The notes under the pieces are model-generated. The model was not told the DNA's origin. It ran no database searches and saw only the letters and a list, made by a program, of their open reading frames with translations. Of a stretch of 64,000 nucleotides of DNA, positions 23,951 through 35,459 are shown one piece after another (positions within the stretch are counted from its first letter, which is position 1; each line of letters begins with the position of its first letter). The stretch spans positions 120,432-184,431 of the forward strand of contig CAMPHR010000002.1 of assembly GCA_946886075.1 (NCBI GenBank), read 5' to 3'. The position numbers and the translations under genes are program-made. This DNA is from an uncultured Novosphingobium sp. Its GTDB lineage: Bacteria; Pseudomonadota; Alphaproteobacteria; Sphingomonadales; Sphingomonadaceae.

Positions 23951-24541
23951 ATGATCCTCGTCATCGACAATTATGACAGCTTCACCTGGAACCTCGTCCA
24001 TTACCTCATGGAGCTCGGGGCCGAGGTAGAGGTCGTTCGCAACGACGCCATTTCGGCAGGCCAAGCGCTGTCCAGCGGCGCCAGCGCCTTCCTGTTGTCT
24101 CCAGGTCCCTGCACGCCGAACGAAGCCGGGGTCAGCCTTGACCTCGTGGCGGCTTGCGCGGACGCGGGCGCGCCCCTGCTTGGCGTGTGCCTTGGCCATC
24201 AGGCGATCGGGCAGCATTTTGGCGGCCAGGTGGTTCGCGGCGGCCTGATGCACGGGAAAACTTCGCCAGTCACCCATGACGGCACCGGCCTTTTCGCGGG
24301 CATTCCATCGCCTTTCACCGCGACCCGCTATCACTCGCTCATCGTGGACGACATCCCCGACAGCCTTGTCGTCAATGCGAGCAGCGAGGATGGCTCGGTC
24401 ATGGGTTTCCGCCATCAGAGCCTTCCCATCCACTCGGTCCAGTTCCATCCGGAAAGCATCGCAACCGAATATGGGCATGAGATGCTGGCGAACTTCCTCC
24501 GGATCGCTGGCCTTTCGGTAAAAGAGCAGGCAGCGGCCTGA
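23951..24541 (+). CDS. trpG: Anthranilate synthase component II (glutamine amidotransferase)
   Basis: 196 residues. Class I glutamine amidotransferase that supplies ammonia to TrpE in tryptophan synthesis. The catalytic triad is visible: C80 in GVCLGHQ, H166 and E168 in FHPESIATE. It starts at [15 protein letters not shown], the family N-terminus. It heads trpG-trpD-trpC-moaC-moeA; trpE is not in the window. It could also serve folate synthesis (pabA), but location next to trpD favours trpG. Confidence 0.93.
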   Translation: MILVIDNYDSFTWNLVHYLMELGAEVEVVRNDAISAGQALSSGASAFLLSPGPCTPNEAGVSLDLVAACADAGAPLLGVCLGHQAIGQHFGGQVVRGGLMHGKTSPVTHDGTGLFAGIPSPFTATRYHSLIVDDIPDSLVVNASSEDGSVMGFRHQSLPIHSVQFHPESIATEYGHEMLANFLRIAGLSVKEQAAA

Positions 24542-24627
24542 TCTCACCGCCCATTGGGCGGCAGTGACGATAGTTTCCCGCCGCCTGCCCTCGACTCCGG
24601 CGGCTCGTCGTGATTAAGGCAGGCGCG

Positions 24628-25620
24628 ATGACCCGACTGCCCGATCCTGCCCTGCCGTTAAGCGCAACCGAGGCCGCTAACGCCTTCGATCTTCTGTTCG
24701 ACGGCGACGTGTCGGACGACGATATCGCCGCTTTTCTCGTCACGATGGCAAAGCGCGGCGAAAGCGCGACAGAGATTGCCGCCGCCGCCCGGGCGATGCG
24801 CGCCCGCATGATCCCCATCGCCGCCCCTGCTGGCGCCATCGATGTGTGCGGCACTGGCGGCGATGGGCATCATACGCTCAACGTCTCGACCGCCGTCAGC
24901 CTCGTCGTCGCCGCCGCCGGAGTTCCAGTCGCCAAGCATGGCAATCGCGCAGCCTCATCCAAGGCTGGTGCCGCCGATACGCTCGAAGCACTCGGCCTCG
25001 ACCTCGACAAGGCCGCTGAAAGAGCGGAGGCAACACTTGGCGATCTCGGCATCTGTTTCCTCTTCGCGCAGAAGCACCACCCCGCGCTCAAGCGCTTCGG
25101 TCCGATCCGCAAGGCCATCGGCCAGCGCACCATCTTCAACCTGATGGGGCCGCTCGCCAATCCGGCGGCTGTCCGCCGCCAGCTCGTCGGGATCGCGCGT
25201 CCCGCCTATGTGCCCATCTATGCCGAAGCGCTGGCTGATCTGGGCGTCGATCGTGCGATGATCGTGTCCGGCGACGAAGGGCTCGACGAGCTTTCCCTCG
25301 GGGGCGGCAATGATGTCGCTGAAGTGACTTCCCAGGGGCTCGTCGCCATGCGCCGGATCACTCCGGCAGATGCTGGACTGCCGACGCATCCGGTCGAAGC
25401 CATTCGCGGCGGCGATCCTTCCCACAATGCCGCTGCCCTCCGCGCCCTGCTTCAGGGGGAACATGGCCCCTATCGCGATGCGGTCCTTCTCAATGCTGCT
25501 GCCGCGCTGCTGGTCGCGGACGCGGTCGCTGATCTGCGCGAAGGCGTGGAGGAAGCCGCCGAAACCATCGATCGCGGCCTTGCCAATGCGTTGCTCAACT
25601 GCTGGATTGCCTATAAATGA
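24628..25620 (+). CDS. trpD: Anthranilate phosphoribosyltransferase
   Basis: 330 residues. The PRPP-binding [37 protein letters not shown] and [10 protein letters not shown] motifs are intact. It transfers phosphoribose to anthranilate. ATG 24628 is preferred over GTG 24610 because AAGG lies upstream and family members begin [11 protein letters not shown]. An 87-bp gap after trpG contains a small CCGCCCA/TGGGCGG hairpin. The stop overlaps trpC by 4 nt. Confidence 0.94.
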   Translation: MTRLPDPALPLSATEAANAFDLLFDGDVSDDDIAAFLVTMAKRGESATEIAAAARAMRARMIPIAAPAGAIDVCGTGGDGHHTLNVSTAVSLVVAAAGVPVAKHGNRAASSKAGAADTLEALGLDLDKAAERAEATLGDLGICFLFAQKHHPALKRFGPIRKAIGQRTIFNLMGPLANPAAVRRQLVGIARPAYVPIYAEALADLGVDRAMIVSGDEGLDELSLGGGNDVAEVTSQGLVAMRRITPADAGLPTHPVEAIRGGDPSHNAAALRALLQGEHGPYRDAVLLNAAAALLVADAVADLREGVEEAAETIDRGLANALLNCWIAYK

Positions 25621-26408
25621 CCAACAAGCTGATCGAAATTTGCGAAACGAAGCGTGAGGAAGTGGCTCGCCGCAAGGCTGCAATGACCGTATCCTCGCTT
25701 CACGCCCGCGCCGCTGAGCAGACGCCCCCGCGCGGCTTCCGCCAGGCCCTCGACAGCGCCGCACGCTCGGGCTTCGGCCTCATCGCCGAGATCAAGAAAG
25801 CGAGCCCCTCCAAGGGCCTGATCCGCGAGAATTTCGATCCGCCCGCGCACGCCCAAGCCTATGCCGCCGCCGGGGCCGCCTGCCTCTCCGTCCTTACTGA
25901 CGAGCCCTATTTCCAGGGTCATGACGACTATCTCACGGCCGCCCGCTCCGCCTGCGCCCTGCCGGTCCTGCGCAAGGATTTCATCGTCGATCCCTGGCAA
26001 GTGCTGGAAAGCCGCTCGCTCGGCGCCGACGCCATCCTCATCATCGTCGCTGCGCTGGACGACGGGCAGATGGCGGAGATCGAGGACGCCGCGCTCGGCC
26101 TTGGTATGGATGCGCTCGTGGAGGTGCATGACGCACATGAACTCGACCGCGCGCTTAAGCTCCGCTCGCGGCTCATCGGCGTCAACAATCGCGACCTGCG
26201 CGACTTCAGCGTCGACTTTGCCCGCACCTACGAACTGGTCGGCCAGGCACCGGAAGGCTGCACCTTCGTCGCGGAGAGCGGCCTTGGCAGCCACGCCGAT
26301 CTCGTCGCCATGTCCGACCATGGCGTCCGCTGCTTCCTGGTGGGGGAAAGCCTGATGCGCCAACCCGATGTCGAAGCAGCCACCCACGCGCTGCTGACCG
26401 GCGCGTGA
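25617..26408 (+). CDS. trpC: Indole-3-glycerol phosphate synthase
   Basis: 263 residues. TIM-barrel enzyme closing the indole ring in tryptophan synthesis. [12 protein letters not shown] with the catalytic Lys, [22 protein letters not shown] and FVAESGL are all present. The start overlaps trpD by 4 nt and the stop overlaps moaC by 4 nt. Not fused to TrpF, as is usual in alphaproteobacteria. Confidence 0.95.
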   Translation: MTNKLIEICETKREEVARRKAAMTVSSLHARAAEQTPPRGFRQALDSAARSGFGLIAEIKKASPSKGLIRENFDPPAHAQAYAAAGAACLSVLTDEPYFQGHDDYLTAARSACALPVLRKDFIVDPWQVLESRSLGADAILIIVAALDDGQMAEIEDAALGLGMDALVEVHDAHELDRALKLRSRLIGVNNRDLRDFSVDFARTYELVGQAPEGCTFVAESGLGSHADLVAMSDHGVRCFLVGESLMRQPDVEAATHALLTGA

Positions 26409-26875
26409 GCAAGCTCACCCATCTGGATGAAGATGGATCGGCCCATATGGTCGATGTGTCGGCAAAGGCGGTGACCACGCGCGAAGCGATTGCCACCGGC
26501 CATATCGCCATGAGCGCTGAAGCAGCCGCCGCCATCGCCCAGGGCCTCGTCAAGAAAGGTGACGTGCTCGCCGTGGCGCGCGTCGCAGGCATCATGGCGG
26601 CAAAGCGCACCGCCGACCTTATCCCCCTATGTCATCCCATCGCGCTCAGTTCCGTCGCCATCGACTTCGATCTCGAACCTCAGGGCGTCACGGTGAAAGC
26701 GATTGCCAGAAGCGCGGGGCAGACCGGTGTTGAAATGGAAGCGCTCACCGCAACCACCGCAACGCTGCTTACCATCTACGACATGGCGAAGGCGCTCGAC
26801 AAAGCCATGGTCATCGGCAACGTCCGGCTGCTCGCAAAAACGGGCGGCAAGTCGGGCGATTGGCGAGCGCCGTGA
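26405..26875 (+). CDS. moaC: Cyclic pyranopterin monophosphate synthase MoaC
   Basis: 156 residues from a GTG overlapping trpC. The second step of molybdenum cofactor synthesis. [32 protein letters not shown] and MAKALDKAM with the catalytic Lys are family signatures. It is translationally linked to both trpC and moeA, a gene order that joins two unrelated pathways in one transcript. Confidence 0.95.
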   Translation: MSKLTHLDEDGSAHMVDVSAKAVTTREAIATGHIAMSAEAAAAIAQGLVKKGDVLAVARVAGIMAAKRTADLIPLCHPIALSSVAIDFDLEPQGVTVKAIARSAGQTGVEMEALTATTATLLTIYDMAKALDKAMVIGNVRLLAKTGGKSGDWRAP

Positions 26876-28050
26876 GCCTTCTCCCCGTCGCCGAGGCGCA
26901 GGCTCGCCTGCTCGCGCTGGGCGAACGTCTTCCTGTCGAGGAACTACCTGTCTCCGCCTGCTCGGGCCGATGGCTGGCACGCGATCTACTTGCCTCGCGG
27001 GATCAACCCTGGGCCGATCTTTCCGCGATGGACGGCTATGCCATAAGCTCGGCAGAATGGCCCGGCCCTTGGCGGATCGCGATCGAAAGCACTGCCGGAG
27101 CAGCCCTGCCCCCCGCGCTGGCCGCCGGGGAGAGTTGCCGCATCTTCACCGGGGCACCCCTCCCCCCGGGAGCGGACGCCATCCTGATCCAGGAAAATGC
27201 CGAGCTTCGCGAAGGGCTCCTATACCCAATCGGTGATGCGTTAGCCCCCGGGCGGCACGTGCGCGCGACCGCAACCGATTTTGCAGTGAACCAGTTGTTG
27301 CTGCCTGCCGGGACCGCGCTCGGCCCTGCGCAAATTGCGCTCGCCGTGCTAGGCGGCCATGGCAGCCTTCCCGTTGGCAGCCGTCCCACCGTCGCCCTGA
27401 TTTCGACGGGCAATGAACTTGTTCCCCCTGGAGCGCCTACGCCGCCCGGCCGCCTCCCCTCCTCCAACGCGCCCATGCTTGCTACCATGCTCGGTGCCGC
27501 CGGTGCAGAAGTGATCGACCTGGGTATCATCCCCGACGACCTCGAAGCGCTGACCCGCGCTCTCAAGGAAGCCGCGAAAGCCGACATCATCCTGTCGACC
27601 GGCGGTGCTTCGGTGGGCGATCATGATCTCGTCCGCCCGGCCTTCGCTGCAGCAGGCGGCAATCTCGACTTCTGGAAGATCCGCATGCGCCCCGGCAAGC
27701 CACTCATGGCGGGAAAGCTGGGCGACAGCATCTTCCTCGGCCTTCCCGGAAACCCCGTCTCTGCCTTCGTCACAGCGACGCTCTTCCTGCTGCCGCTCGT
27801 CCGCCACATGGCCGGGGCCGCCGATCCGCTGCCACGCTCCGCCACGGCGTCCCTCGCTGCGCCTCTTCCCGCAACCGGCGAACGCGACGATTATCTCCGG
27901 GCCTTCCACACGACTAACGGTCTCGTCTCGGTGACATCGCAAGACAGCGCCGCCATGGCGGCACTCGCACAGGCGCAATGCCTGATCGTGCGGCCCGCCG
28001 GCTCACCCGCGGCGGCTGCAGGCGATCAGGTGACCATCCTGCCGCTATAG
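26872..28050 (+). CDS. moeA: Molybdopterin molybdenumtransferase MoeA
   Basis: 392 residues from GTG 26872, which overlaps the moaC stop (GTGA). MoeA inserts molybdate into molybdopterin-[55 protein letters not shown] and [10 protein letters not shown] mark the family domains. The longer TTG start at 26860 is not needed. A bidirectional terminator follows. Confidence 0.94.
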   Translation: MSLLPVAEAQARLLALGERLPVEELPVSACSGRWLARDLLASRDQPWADLSAMDGYAISSAEWPGPWRIAIESTAGAALPPALAAGESCRIFTGAPLPPGADAILIQENAELREGLLYPIGDALAPGRHVRATATDFAVNQLLLPAGTALGPAQIALAVLGGHGSLPVGSRPTVALISTGNELVPPGAPTPPGRLPSSNAPMLATMLGAAGAEVIDLGIIPDDLEALTRALKEAAKADIILSTGGASVGDHDLVRPAFAAAGGNLDFWKIRMRPGKPLMAGKLGDSIFLGLPGNPVSAFVTATLFLLPLVRHMAGAADPLPRSATASLAAPLPATGERDDYLRAFHTTNGLVSVTSQDSAAMAALAQAQCLIVRPAGSPAAAAGDQVTILPL

Positions 28051-28055
28051 ACAAG

Positions 28056-28083
28056 AGAAAGGGGCCGCCAAGCGACCCCTTCC
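28056..28083. terminator. Bidirectional terminator between moeA and the 51-aa gene
   Basis: AAAGGGGCCGC pairs with GCGACCCCTT around CAA, with a T-rich tail (TTTCTCTT) on the minus strand and CTTCCCTT on the plus strand. It is placed exactly between two convergent genes. Confidence 0.7.
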
Positions 28084-28105
28084 CTTGGACCAACAAACAG
28101 GTCGA

Positions 28106-28261
28106 TCAGCGCTGCTGCTTGCCTTGACCGCCCTTGTCCTTGTGGCTTTCGCCCATCTGACCCTGACGGTTTTCCTGCTGCTGCTGACGGCCGCCCTGGC
28201 TGGAACGGTCGCCACCCTGCTGGCGGCGCTGATTGCTGTCCTGGTTGTTCTGGTTCGCCAT
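28106..28261 (-). CDS. 51-residue Gln/Gly-rich hydrophilic protein
   Basis: A short gene below common length limits. ATG 28261 follows AGGAG by 6 nt, and the stop precedes a terminator. The product begins MANQNNQDSNQRRQQGGDRS and ends MGESHKDKGGQGKQQR. It is about 30% Gln, with many Gly, Arg and Asn, no hydrophobic core and no Cys, so probably disordered. It loosely resembles small KGG-type stress proteins, but no family is recognised. It is divergent from lexA, sharing a 151-bp region that holds the SOS box. Confidence 0.7.
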   Translation of the reverse strand: MANQNNQDSNQRRQQGGDRSSQGGRQQQQENRQGQMGESHKDKGGQGKQQR

Positions 28262-28379
28262 CTTACTCTCCTATTCACCCTCTTTGGGAAGGCGGCTATT
28301 GAACGGCTACGGCGCGCGTCTGTTCCTTTCGTTACGCTTGGCGCAACGCGCTTGACTCGCCCCGTTCCGTTTCCTATGC

Positions 28380-28394
28380 GTTCTCCATCCGTTC
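28380..28394 (+). promoter_or_regulatory. SOS box upstream of lexA
   Basis: GTTC, TCCATCC (7 nt), GTTC: the exact alphaproteobacterial LexA operator GTTC-N7-GTTC, 18 bp before the lexA ATG, so lexA is probably autoregulated. Confidence 0.9.
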
Positions 28395-28412
28395 TATGGA
28401 GGACAAGCAGGC

Positions 28413-29084
28413 ATGCTGACGCCTAAGCAACAGGAATTGCTGAGCTTCATTCAAAACCGGCTCGAAGAAGGTGGCGTGTCCCCCTCTTTTGAGGAGATGA
28501 AGGAAGCTCTGGACCTGCGATCGAAATCCGGGATCCACCGGTTGATAAATGCGCTGGAAGAACGCGGATTCATTCGCCGACTGCCAAATCGGGCGCGCGC
28601 GCTTGAAGTGCTGAAGCTCCCCGATGCGATGCATCGCGCGCCCAAAGCTGTCGCTCCGCCCAAGCCGCAATTGGTGGCGAAGCCTCCGATGGCGGCCAAC
28701 GACGTCATCGAAATCCCGCTTCACGGCCGCATCGCCGCAGGTGTCCCGATTGAAGCCATGGAAGGGCAGAATATGCTGTCCGTCCCGGCAGCCCTGCTTG
28801 GCGCTGGAGACCATTATGCTCTGGAAGTTTCGGGTGACTCCATGGTCGACGCAGGTATTCTCGATGGCGACTTCGCGCTGATCCAGCGGACGGAAGTGGC
28901 GCGCGAAGGGCAAATCGTCGTCGCGTTGATCGAGGACAGCGAAGCAACGCTCAAATATTTCCATCGGCAAGGTCCCAAGGTCAGGCTCGACCCCGCCAAC
29001 AGCGCCTATGAGGCGCAGGTCTATGATCCGCAGCAGGTGCGCATTCAGGGTAAGCTGGCGGGGTTGCTGCGACGGTATAACTGA
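28413..29084 (+). CDS. lexA: LexA SOS repressor and self-cleaving protease
   Basis: 223 residues. N-terminal winged helix (about 1-65, [32 protein letters not shown]), linker, and S24 peptidase domain. The Ala109-Gly110 cleavage site in IAAGVP and the Ser143/Lys181 dyad ([14 protein letters not shown]) are intact. It represses DNA-damage genes until RecA triggers cleavage. Its own SOS box lies just upstream. Its last 40 bp overlap the 3' end of the convergent comEC. Confidence 0.96.
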   Translation: MLTPKQQELLSFIQNRLEEGGVSPSFEEMKEALDLRSKSGIHRLINALEERGFIRRLPNRARALEVLKLPDAMHRAPKAVAPPKPQLVAKPPMAANDVIEIPLHGRIAAGVPIEAMEGQNMLSVPAALLGAGDHYALEVSGDSMVDAGILDGDFALIQRTEVAREGQIVVALIEDSEATLKYFHRQGPKVRLDPANSAYEAQVYDPQQVRIQGKLAGLLRRYN

Positions 29085-31240
29085 TCGCTTCGGGGGCGGA
29101 ATGGCTGGTATGAAGGTTGCGCAATCCAGGGATGCGCATCCCCAACTACTCTACCGGTTCGTACCGCCCCTGCATCAAGATCGATCGCAAGGCCACCGAT
29201 GCGCGCCAGCAATCGTCGGTCGGCTTTCAACCAGCGCGGACGGCACCATGCGGGCAGGCGCCGGTCGGCGATCACGATATCAGAACGGGCGCAGTCCCGT
29301 TCCAGGCTCTCCCTCGGCACCACGTCGCGTGTTCTTGTTACCAGTATCTGCCAATGGCGCCCGCCTCCCCTGACGCTCACCATGCACAGATCCAGGGAGC
29401 AGCGTGCCTCAGGCAGCTCCGCGATCGGACCCAGCACGCCTTCATATCCTGCGCTCTCGGAAATCATGTCGCGCACATAGTCGCCCGCCCGTTCACGCAG
29501 GATCGCCATGCCGCCGTCCTGGACCCGCACGGCTACATGCCGTCCATCCGCGGTTACCAATATATCGGGAGGCGAACTGAGCATGATGACGGCCATGCCG
29601 CCGATGGCCGGCGCCAATCCCAACCAGCGCCACGGCCCTCGCCAAAGCAGACACCAAAGCCCACCGATCACCATGATCCCAAACACGAAGTTGGGAACGG
29701 TCGGCGCGGTGACAACTGCCCACGGACTAGCCGCCACCCCATGCGCGATCAGCAGCAACAGGTCGAGCGCACGGCCGGTCAGCCACCATGCCGGAGCGCC
29801 AAGGCCAGCGACGTCAAGGAGCAAGGCGAGCGCTTCAAGAGGCATCACGACGAAGGTCGTCAGGGGAATGGCGATAAGGTTGGCGAAGGCGCCCAGCACC
29901 CCCGCCTTGTGGAAATGAAACAGCGCGATCGGTGCGAGAACCAGCTCCACCGCGAACCCGGAAAGTAGGAGGACAGCCAAATGCCGCCCCCACCGCCGGA
30001 CCATGTCTTCATCCCGCGCCGCCGCGAAGGCCCGAAATCGAGGATGCTCGCTCAAAGCCACAAGAGCGATCACGGCCGAAAAGCTCATCTGGAAACTGGG
30101 GCCCGCCAGCGCCTCCGGCCAAAACAACAGAACCACCAATGCACCGGCAGCTATCAGCCGCAGGGTGATTGCCTCCCGGCCAAGCGCGAGCCCGCCTAGC
30201 ACGAGCAGGGCCGCGATACAGGAGCGGACCGTCGGAACCTCGGCCCCGGTCAGCAAGGTATATCCGATGCCAGCCAAAGCGCCGCCCGCCGCCGCGATCA
30301 ACATCAACGGCCAATTCAATGCGGCGCGCGGGCTGAGCGCCATGAGACGCATCAACAGGAAAATAACCGCGCCAATGAGCGCCGTGACATGCAGCCCGCT
30401 GATCGAAAGCAGATGTGCAAGCCCGCTGCGCCGCATGGCCTCGGCGTCGGCCTCGCCGATTGCTCCCTGGTCACCGGTCGCCAGCGCTGCTGCTATGCCC
30501 GCTCCATCGCCGCTTGCCTCCGTCAATATGTGCGCGAAGAGGCGGTTGCGCAAAGATGGTCCCTCTGTAGAGGCCTTTAGCACGACGATCGGCTTTATCG
30601 CTCTTCCTCTAGCGCCTATGCCTTGAAAATAGGCGCGGCGTGAAAAGTCGTAGGCACCCGGTAAACTTGCTTCGGCAGGCGGCATCAATCGAGCGCGAAA
30701 CCGGATGACCGCCCCTCTGCCAAGCCCTTCGGGCACATCTGCTGCAGCGATATTCACCCGGATCAGCGAGGGCAGAGCAGAGGTGCCGATCGGCCTTATC
30801 GTAACGCGACTCATCTGCTGCGCGGGGACGGCGTCGGCTGACCGAACTTCGCCAGTAACCTCCATGAAGATTGGACGCGGCAACGGCGCTGAGCCAAAGG
30901 CCAGGGCTTTGCACCATATCAGCACACAGCCGAACGCCGCGAGCAGCCCTCCCAACATGATCGACTGGCGCAGGCGGCCACCGACTGGCAGCATCATCCC
31001 GCAAAAGGCGGCCGCGATCCCGCAGCAGCAGAAAGCCAACCATTGCAACGCATTAGGAAGAGCGATCCACGCTGCGATGCCCACGCCCAGTCCTACGGGA
31101 ATCCATAAGCCCAGCTGTTCCCGCTCCGACTCCAGCCCACGTTCAACAGCCATGAAAAGCCGCTGCCCGCTGCCTGCCAGAATCCGGGCAACGGACGTTT
31201 GTCGTGGCTCAAAAGCCATGCTAGGGGGCGTCGCGTTCAT
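29045..31240 (-). CDS. comEC: ComEC/Rec2 family DNA-uptake channel protein
   Basis: 731 residues from ATG 31240; no strong ribosome site, so the start is uncertain. Many membrane segments; DUF4131-like N-terminal OB-fold region ([15 protein letters not shown]), then the Competence domain with [14 protein letters not shown] and a [16 protein letters not shown] stretch. The C-terminal about 200 residues lack the HxHxDH motif of a metallo-beta-lactamase domain, as in many alphaproteobacterial ComECs. It transports single-stranded DNA in competent bacteria; activity here is unproven. It overlaps lexA tail to tail by 40 bp and is divergent from gltX across 15 bp. Confidence 0.85.
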   Translation of the reverse strand: MNATPPSMAFEPRQTSVARILAGSGQRLFMAVERGLESEREQLGLWIPVGLGVGIAAWIALPNALQWLAFCCCGIAAAFCGMMLPVGGRLRQSIMLGGLLAAFGCVLIWCKALAFGSAPLPRPIFMEVTGEVRSADAVPAQQMSRVTIRPIGTSALPSLIRVNIAAADVPEGLGRGAVIRFRARLMPPAEASLPGAYDFSRRAYFQGIGARGRAIKPIVVLKASTEGPSLRNRLFAHILTEASGDGAGIAAALATGDQGAIGEADAEAMRRSGLAHLLSISGLHVTALIGAVIFLLMRLMALSPRAALNWPLMLIAAAGGALAGIGYTLLTGAEVPTVRSCIAALLVLGGLALGREAITLRLIAAGALVVLLFWPEALAGPSFQMSFSAVIALVALSEHPRFRAFAAARDEDMVRRWGRHLAVLLLSGFAVELVLAPIALFHFHKAGVLGAFANLIAIPLTTFVVMPLEALALLLDVAGLGAPAWWLTGRALDLLLLIAHGVAASPWAVVTAPTVPNFVFGIMVIGGLWCLLWRGPWRWLGLAPAIGGMAVIMLSSPPDILVTADGRHVAVRVQDGGMAILRERAGDYVRDMISESAGYEGVLGPIAELPEARCSLDLCMVSVRGGGRHWQILVTRTRDVVPRESLERDCARSDIVIADRRLPAWCRPRWLKADRRLLARIGGLAIDLDAGAVRTGRVVGDAHPWIAQPSYQPFRPRSDQLYRRSNPASLP

Positions 31241-31255
31241 GATTGAGCAAGGCGG

Positions 31256-32719
31256 ATGTCGAGGAATAAGGCGGTGAGTGCAACGGGTTTGAACAAGCAG
31301 GTGGTAACCCGTTTTGCGCCATCGCCCACGGGATTTCTCCATATCGGCGGCGCGCGGACGGCGTTGTTCAATTGGTTATTCGCACGGCATCACGGCGGCA
31401 AGTTCCTGCTGCGCATCGAAGACACCGATCGCGCCCGCTCCACGGAAGAAGCCGTTGCCGCGATTTTCGACGGCCTTGAATGGCTCGGCCTTTCCGGAGA
31501 CGATTCTCCGGTTTTCCAGTTCGAACGGTCGCAACGTCATGCGGAAGTAGCCAACCAGCTGCTGGCCGCCGGGCACGCCTATCGCTGTTACGCGACGCCC
31601 GAAGAATTGGCCGAGCTGCGTGAGCAGCAACGTGCGGCGAAGCAGCCCATGCGCTATGACGGTCGCTGGCGTGATCGCGATCCTTCAGAAGCGCCCGCTG
31701 GCGCACCCTTCGTCATCCGCCTCAAGGCACCGCGCGAGGGCGAGACCGTCATCGATGATGCGGTGCAGGGCCGCGTCGTTGTTCAGAACGCAGAATTGGA
31801 CGACATGATCCTGCTGCGTTCCGACGGCACCCCCACTTACATGCTGGCCGTGGTCGTGGATGATAACGACATGGGAGTCACCCATGTGATCCGTGGCGAC
31901 GACCATCTGAACAACGCCTTCCGCCAGCTTGGCATTATCAAGGCGATGGGCTGGGAAGAGCCGGTCTATGCCCATATTCCGCTGATTCACGGTTCCGACG
32001 GTGCGAAGCTTTCGAAGCGGCACGGGGCCCTTGGCGTCGACGCCTACCGCGACGAAATGGGCATGCTGCCCGAGGCTGTGCTCAACTATCTCCTCCGCCT
32101 CGGCTGGGGTTATGGCGATGAAGAGACGATCTCCCGGGATCGTGCGATTGAGCTGTTCGACATCGGCGGCGTAGGTCGCTCGCCATCGCGTTTCGACATC
32201 AAGAAACTGGAAAACCTCAACGCATACTATTTGCGCGAGGCGGACGACCAGCGGCTCGCAGAACTGGTCTTGCCCCGTATCGCGCAACAGCTCGGCACAA
32301 CCCCTTCGGCGGAGGCGGTAGCGCTTCTTGCGCAAGCCATGCCCTCGCTTAAGCCGCGTGCGAAGACCTTGAACGAAATCGCCGAGGGCGCCGAGTTTCT
32401 GTTCAAGAGCCGCCCGCTGGATTTTGACGACAAGGCGATCGCTCTGCTAGACGACTCGGCGCGCGAGCTGCTTGGGAAGACAGCCGACGCTCTTGATACG
32501 GTCCAGTCCTGGACGATCGAAGCGATCGACGAAGCGATCCGCCGCGTGGCAGAGGAAGCCGGACTGGGGTTGGGCAAAGTCGCCCAGCCACTACGCGCGG
32601 CGCTGACCGGTCGCACGGTTTCGCCGGGGATATTTGATGTCCTTTTCCTTCTTGGAAAAGACAGGAGCTTAGAGCGGCTCGCGGATGCCAGGCAGGCATC
32701 GCCGGCTGTTGGCAATTAA
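31256..32719 (+). CDS. gltX: Glutamyl-tRNA synthetase
   Basis: 487 residues. Class I synthetase with the HIGH-type motif [18 protein letters not shown] and the KMSKS-type motif AKLSKRHG. It charges tRNA-Glu; many alphaproteobacteria also charge tRNA-Gln this way. ATG 31256 has AAGG 4-5 nt upstream; GTG 31274 after AGGAATAAGG is a possible alternative giving a start closer to the catalytic fold. gltA follows 10 bp after the stop, so co-transcription is likely. Confidence 0.95.
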   Translation: MSRNKAVSATGLNKQVVTRFAPSPTGFLHIGGARTALFNWLFARHHGGKFLLRIEDTDRARSTEEAVAAIFDGLEWLGLSGDDSPVFQFERSQRHAEVANQLLAAGHAYRCYATPEELAELREQQRAAKQPMRYDGRWRDRDPSEAPAGAPFVIRLKAPREGETVIDDAVQGRVVVQNAELDDMILLRSDGTPTYMLAVVVDDNDMGVTHVIRGDDHLNNAFRQLGIIKAMGWEEPVYAHIPLIHGSDGAKLSKRHGALGVDAYRDEMGMLPEAVLNYLLRLGWGYGDEETISRDRAIELFDIGGVGRSPSRFDIKKLENLNAYYLREADDQRLAELVLPRIAQQLGTTPSAEAVALLAQAMPSLKPRAKTLNEIAEGAEFLFKSRPLDFDDKAIALLDDSARELLGKTADALDTVQSWTIEAIDEAIRRVAEEAGLGLGKVAQPLRAALTGRTVSPGIFDVLFLLGKDRSLERLADARQASPAVGN

Positions 32720-32729
32720 GGAGAACAAG

Positions 32730-34016
32730 ATGTCGGACAATAATGCCACTTTGACGGTCGGCGGAGATACCAAAGAATATGGTATCATGAGCGGCTCCGT
32801 TGGTCCCAAGGTCATCGACGTTCGCAAGCTCTACGCCAACACCGGCATGTTCACCTACGACCCGGGCTTCACCTCCACGGCGAGCTGCGATTCCGGCCTC
32901 ACCTATATTGACGGCGACGCTGGCATCCTGCTGCATCGCGGCTTTCCGATCGATCAGCTCGCGGAACAGTCGAGCTTCATGGAAGTCAGCTATCTGCTGC
33001 TGAACGGCGAGCTGCCCTCGAAAGCGGATCTGGAAGACTTCACCCGCACGATCACGCGCCACACGATGGTGCATGAACAACTCACCACTTTCTACCGCGG
33101 CTTCCGCCGGGATGCGCACCCGATGGCGATCATGTGCGGCGTCGTCGGCGCCCTCTCCGCCTTCTATCATGACTCGACCGACATCAACGATCCGGAACAG
33201 CGCAAGATCGCGAGCCACCGCCTGATCGCCAAGATGCCGACGATCGCTGCCATGGCGTATAAATATTCGGTTGGTCAGCCCTTCGTCTATCCGCGCAATG
33301 ACCTCAGCTACACCGCCAACTTCCTGCGCATGACCTTCTCGGTCCCTGCCGAGGAATATGAGCCCGATCCAGTCATCGTCGATGCGATGGACAAGATCTT
33401 CATCCTGCACGCCGACCATGAACAGAATGCTTCCACCTCCACGGTTCGCCTTGCCGGTTCGTCGGGCGCCAACCCCTTCGCCTGCATCGCGGCTGGCATT
33501 GCCTGCCTCTGGGGTCCCGCGCATGGCGGCGCGAACGAAGCTGCGCTCAACATGCTGCGCGAGATCGGCACCGTCGATCGCATTCCTGAATATATCGCCC
33601 GCGCGAAGAACAAGGATGATCCGTTCCGCCTGATGGGCTTCGGCCATCGCGTGTACAAGAACTACGATCCCCGCGCGACCGTCATGCAGAAGACGGCGAA
33701 GGACGTCCTGGAAAAGCTGGGCGTCAACGATCCGGTGTTCGACGTCGCCAAGGAACTGGAGCAGATCGCGCTCAACGATCCTTATTTCATCGAGAAGAAG
33801 CTCTACCCGAATGTGGACTTCTATTCGGGCGTGATCCTGTCGGCCATCGGTTTCCCGACCGAGATGTTCACGGTGCTGTTCGCGCTCGCCCGCACCGTCG
33901 GTTGGGTTGCGCAGTGGAACGAAATGATCTCCGACCCAGCGCAGAAGATCGGCCGTCCGCGCCAGCTGTACACCGGTCCCGCCCAGCGCGACTATGTGCC
34001 GGTCAGCCAGCGCTGA
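32730..34016 (+). CDS. gltA: Citrate synthase
   Basis: 428 residues from ATG 32730 with AAGGAG 6 nt before. It condenses oxaloacetate and acetyl-CoA, the entry to the TCA cycle. [12 protein letters not shown] and [15 protein letters not shown] carry catalytic His residues, and YPNVDFYSG the catalytic Asp. Length and N-terminal beta domain match the hexameric, NADH-sensitive Gram-negative type. A perfect terminator follows. Confidence 0.96.
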   Translation: MSDNNATLTVGGDTKEYGIMSGSVGPKVIDVRKLYANTGMFTYDPGFTSTASCDSGLTYIDGDAGILLHRGFPIDQLAEQSSFMEVSYLLLNGELPSKADLEDFTRTITRHTMVHEQLTTFYRGFRRDAHPMAIMCGVVGALSAFYHDSTDINDPEQRKIASHRLIAKMPTIAAMAYKYSVGQPFVYPRNDLSYTANFLRMTFSVPAEEYEPDPVIVDAMDKIFILHADHEQNASTSTVRLAGSSGANPFACIAAGIACLWGPAHGGANEAALNMLREIGTVDRIPEYIARAKNKDDPFRLMGFGHRVYKNYDPRATVMQKTAKDVLEKLGVNDPVFDVAKELEQIALNDPYFIEKKLYPNVDFYSGVILSAIGFPTEMFTVLFALARTVGWVAQWNEMISDPAQKIGRPRQLYTGPAQRDYVPVSQR

Positions 34017-34040
34017 TCGACGCGAAACTGGTGAAAATGG

Positions 34041-34070
34041 AAACGGCGCCTCAACGGCGCCGTTTTTATT
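34041..34070. terminator. Bidirectional terminator after gltA
   Basis: A perfect 10-bp stem AAACGGCGCC/GGCGCCGTTT with a 5-nt loop, T-run on the plus strand and A-run before it on the same strand. It separates gltA from the convergent kinase-like gene. Confidence 0.9.
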
Positions 34071-34076
34071 TGCGGC

Positions 34077-35459
34077 TCATGCGCTTGCCGGAAGAACCAG
34101 CATGAAGCGCGCGCCTCCACCGGGGGCGTCGCCAATCTGAATATCCCCGCCCATCGCAAGCGCCAGCCGACGCGAAATATAGAGGCCGAGGCCGCTACCG
34201 CCAGGGTCGCTCCGGCCAAGCCGCTCGAACTTATGGAAAATTCGTTCCCGCAAATCCTCGGGAACGCCTGCCCCCTGGTCCATCACCGCGATCCAGGCGC
34301 GCCCGTCATCGATGCCGGTTTCGATCCGCACCTCACTATCCTCTGGCCCATAGCGTACTGCGTTGCCCACAAGGTTCATAAGGATTTGCAAAGCCCGCCG
34401 GAACTCACCTGTGGCGACGGCTTTTCGATCCGGGTCAGGCGAAATGATGCGGATCTTGCGGCTCATCGCCTTGACCAGAAACAGCCCCGCCGCCCTCTTA
34501 CCGATATCGGCCAGATCCACATCCTCGGTCGCAACGGTAAAGTCCAACCGGTCGATTGCCTGCAGATCGGCCAGATCGTCTATCAGAGCCATCAAATGAC
34601 GCCCTGCCGCAGCGATATCGGATGCATAACCGGCATAATCCGGCCGCAACGGCCCCTCAATCTGCGCATTGATCGAATCCGCATTGGCAATGATTCGCCC
34701 CAATGGCTGGCGCAACGATCGATCAAGGCGCCGTCCAAACTCCGCAGGATATATGACAACAGCAGGCGCGGGCGGAACATGGGGAGCGAGAATGGCGCGG
34801 TCGAGCGGGAAAGCCTTGCCCCGATAGCCCAGTAATTGCCCCGCCAGGTCAAACATCGGAAAGCCCGAAAGGCGGAAACATTGTTCAGGCTCTGCTAACA
34901 GCGTCGCGATCTGGTCGCGAAAGGCCCGTCGCTGCGCAAACCCGCGCAAAATGGCGAGATCCCCCTCTTCGTCGGGGCGCAATTCGAAATAGCTGGTCAA
35001 CCGAGCGCCGGGCAAGGGAGGCGTCTGCGGCAAGGCACTCTCCGGGCCCGTGCCTTCCAGAACCATCTGGAACCGCAACTGCGTGTCAACCTGCCACGTC
35101 CATCCTTCTGAGACCGCCGCTATGTCCGCTTCACGACGCACCGCATCCGTGGGAGCAACGGCTGCGGCCCGCTCACTCCATTCGATGACGGATAGCTGGA
35201 CCCCGTCGGCCTCCGGCTTGGCGCGCACCCACATGTCAACGTCGCCACCTTCAGTTGCGGCAGTGACGGAACGGGAAACAGTGACGGACAGGCGGGACGC
35301 CAACCGAGCCAGCGCCGCCAGCTGAGGAATGGCAAGGACCGCCCCCACATCCGACCCAGCCTCCCGCTGCAGCGCGAGCAACGGAGCATCGGCGCTCAGC
35401 AGCAACCCGTTCGCCGCCACAGTGGCGCGGATGATGGCAGGATGCGCCGGCATGTTCAT
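34077..35459 (-). CDS. Histidine-kinase-like protein lacking the H-box histidine
   Basis: 460 residues, no membrane segment. The N-terminal half (1-235) is PAS-like and unassigned. A HisKA-like helix follows as RRLDRSLRQPLGRII: where kinases have HELRTPL, this has R247-S-L-R-Q-P-L, so the phosphoacceptor His is Arg. The ATPase domain looks intact: N-box NLVGNAVRYGP (about 362), G1 MDQGAGVPED (about 393), G2 GGSGLGLYISRRL (about 420). It is therefore either a pseudo-kinase or acts by ATP binding. ATG overlaps the stop of the upstream gene (TGATG). Downstream of it is the gltA terminator. Confidence 0.82.
   Translation of the reverse strand: MNMPAHPAIIRATVAANGLLLSADAPLLALQREAGSDVGAVLAIPQLAALARLASRLSVTVSRSVTAATEGGDVDMWVRAKPEADGVQLSVIEWSERAAAVAPTDAVRREADIAAVSEGWTWQVDTQLRFQMVLEGTGPESALPQTPPLPGARLTSYFELRPDEEGDLAILRGFAQRRAFRDQIATLLAEPEQCFRLSGFPMFDLAGQLLGYRGKAFPLDRAILAPHVPPAPAVVIYPAEFGRRLDRSLRQPLGRIIANADSINAQIEGPLRPDYAGYASDIAAAGRHLMALIDDLADLQAIDRLDFTVATEDVDLADIGKRAAGLFLVKAMSRKIRIISPDPDRKAVATGEFRRALQILMNLVGNAVRYGPEDSEVRIETGIDDGRAWIAVMDQGAGVPEDLRERIFHKFERLGRSDPGGSGLGLYISRRLALAMGGDIQIGDAPGGGARFMLVLPASA

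Noticed and set aside
28045..28278. 77-codon minus-strand frame opposite the moeA end
   Set aside because: It is out of frame with the well-supported 51-codon gene at the same place and crosses the terminator; the shorter frame has the ribosome site.
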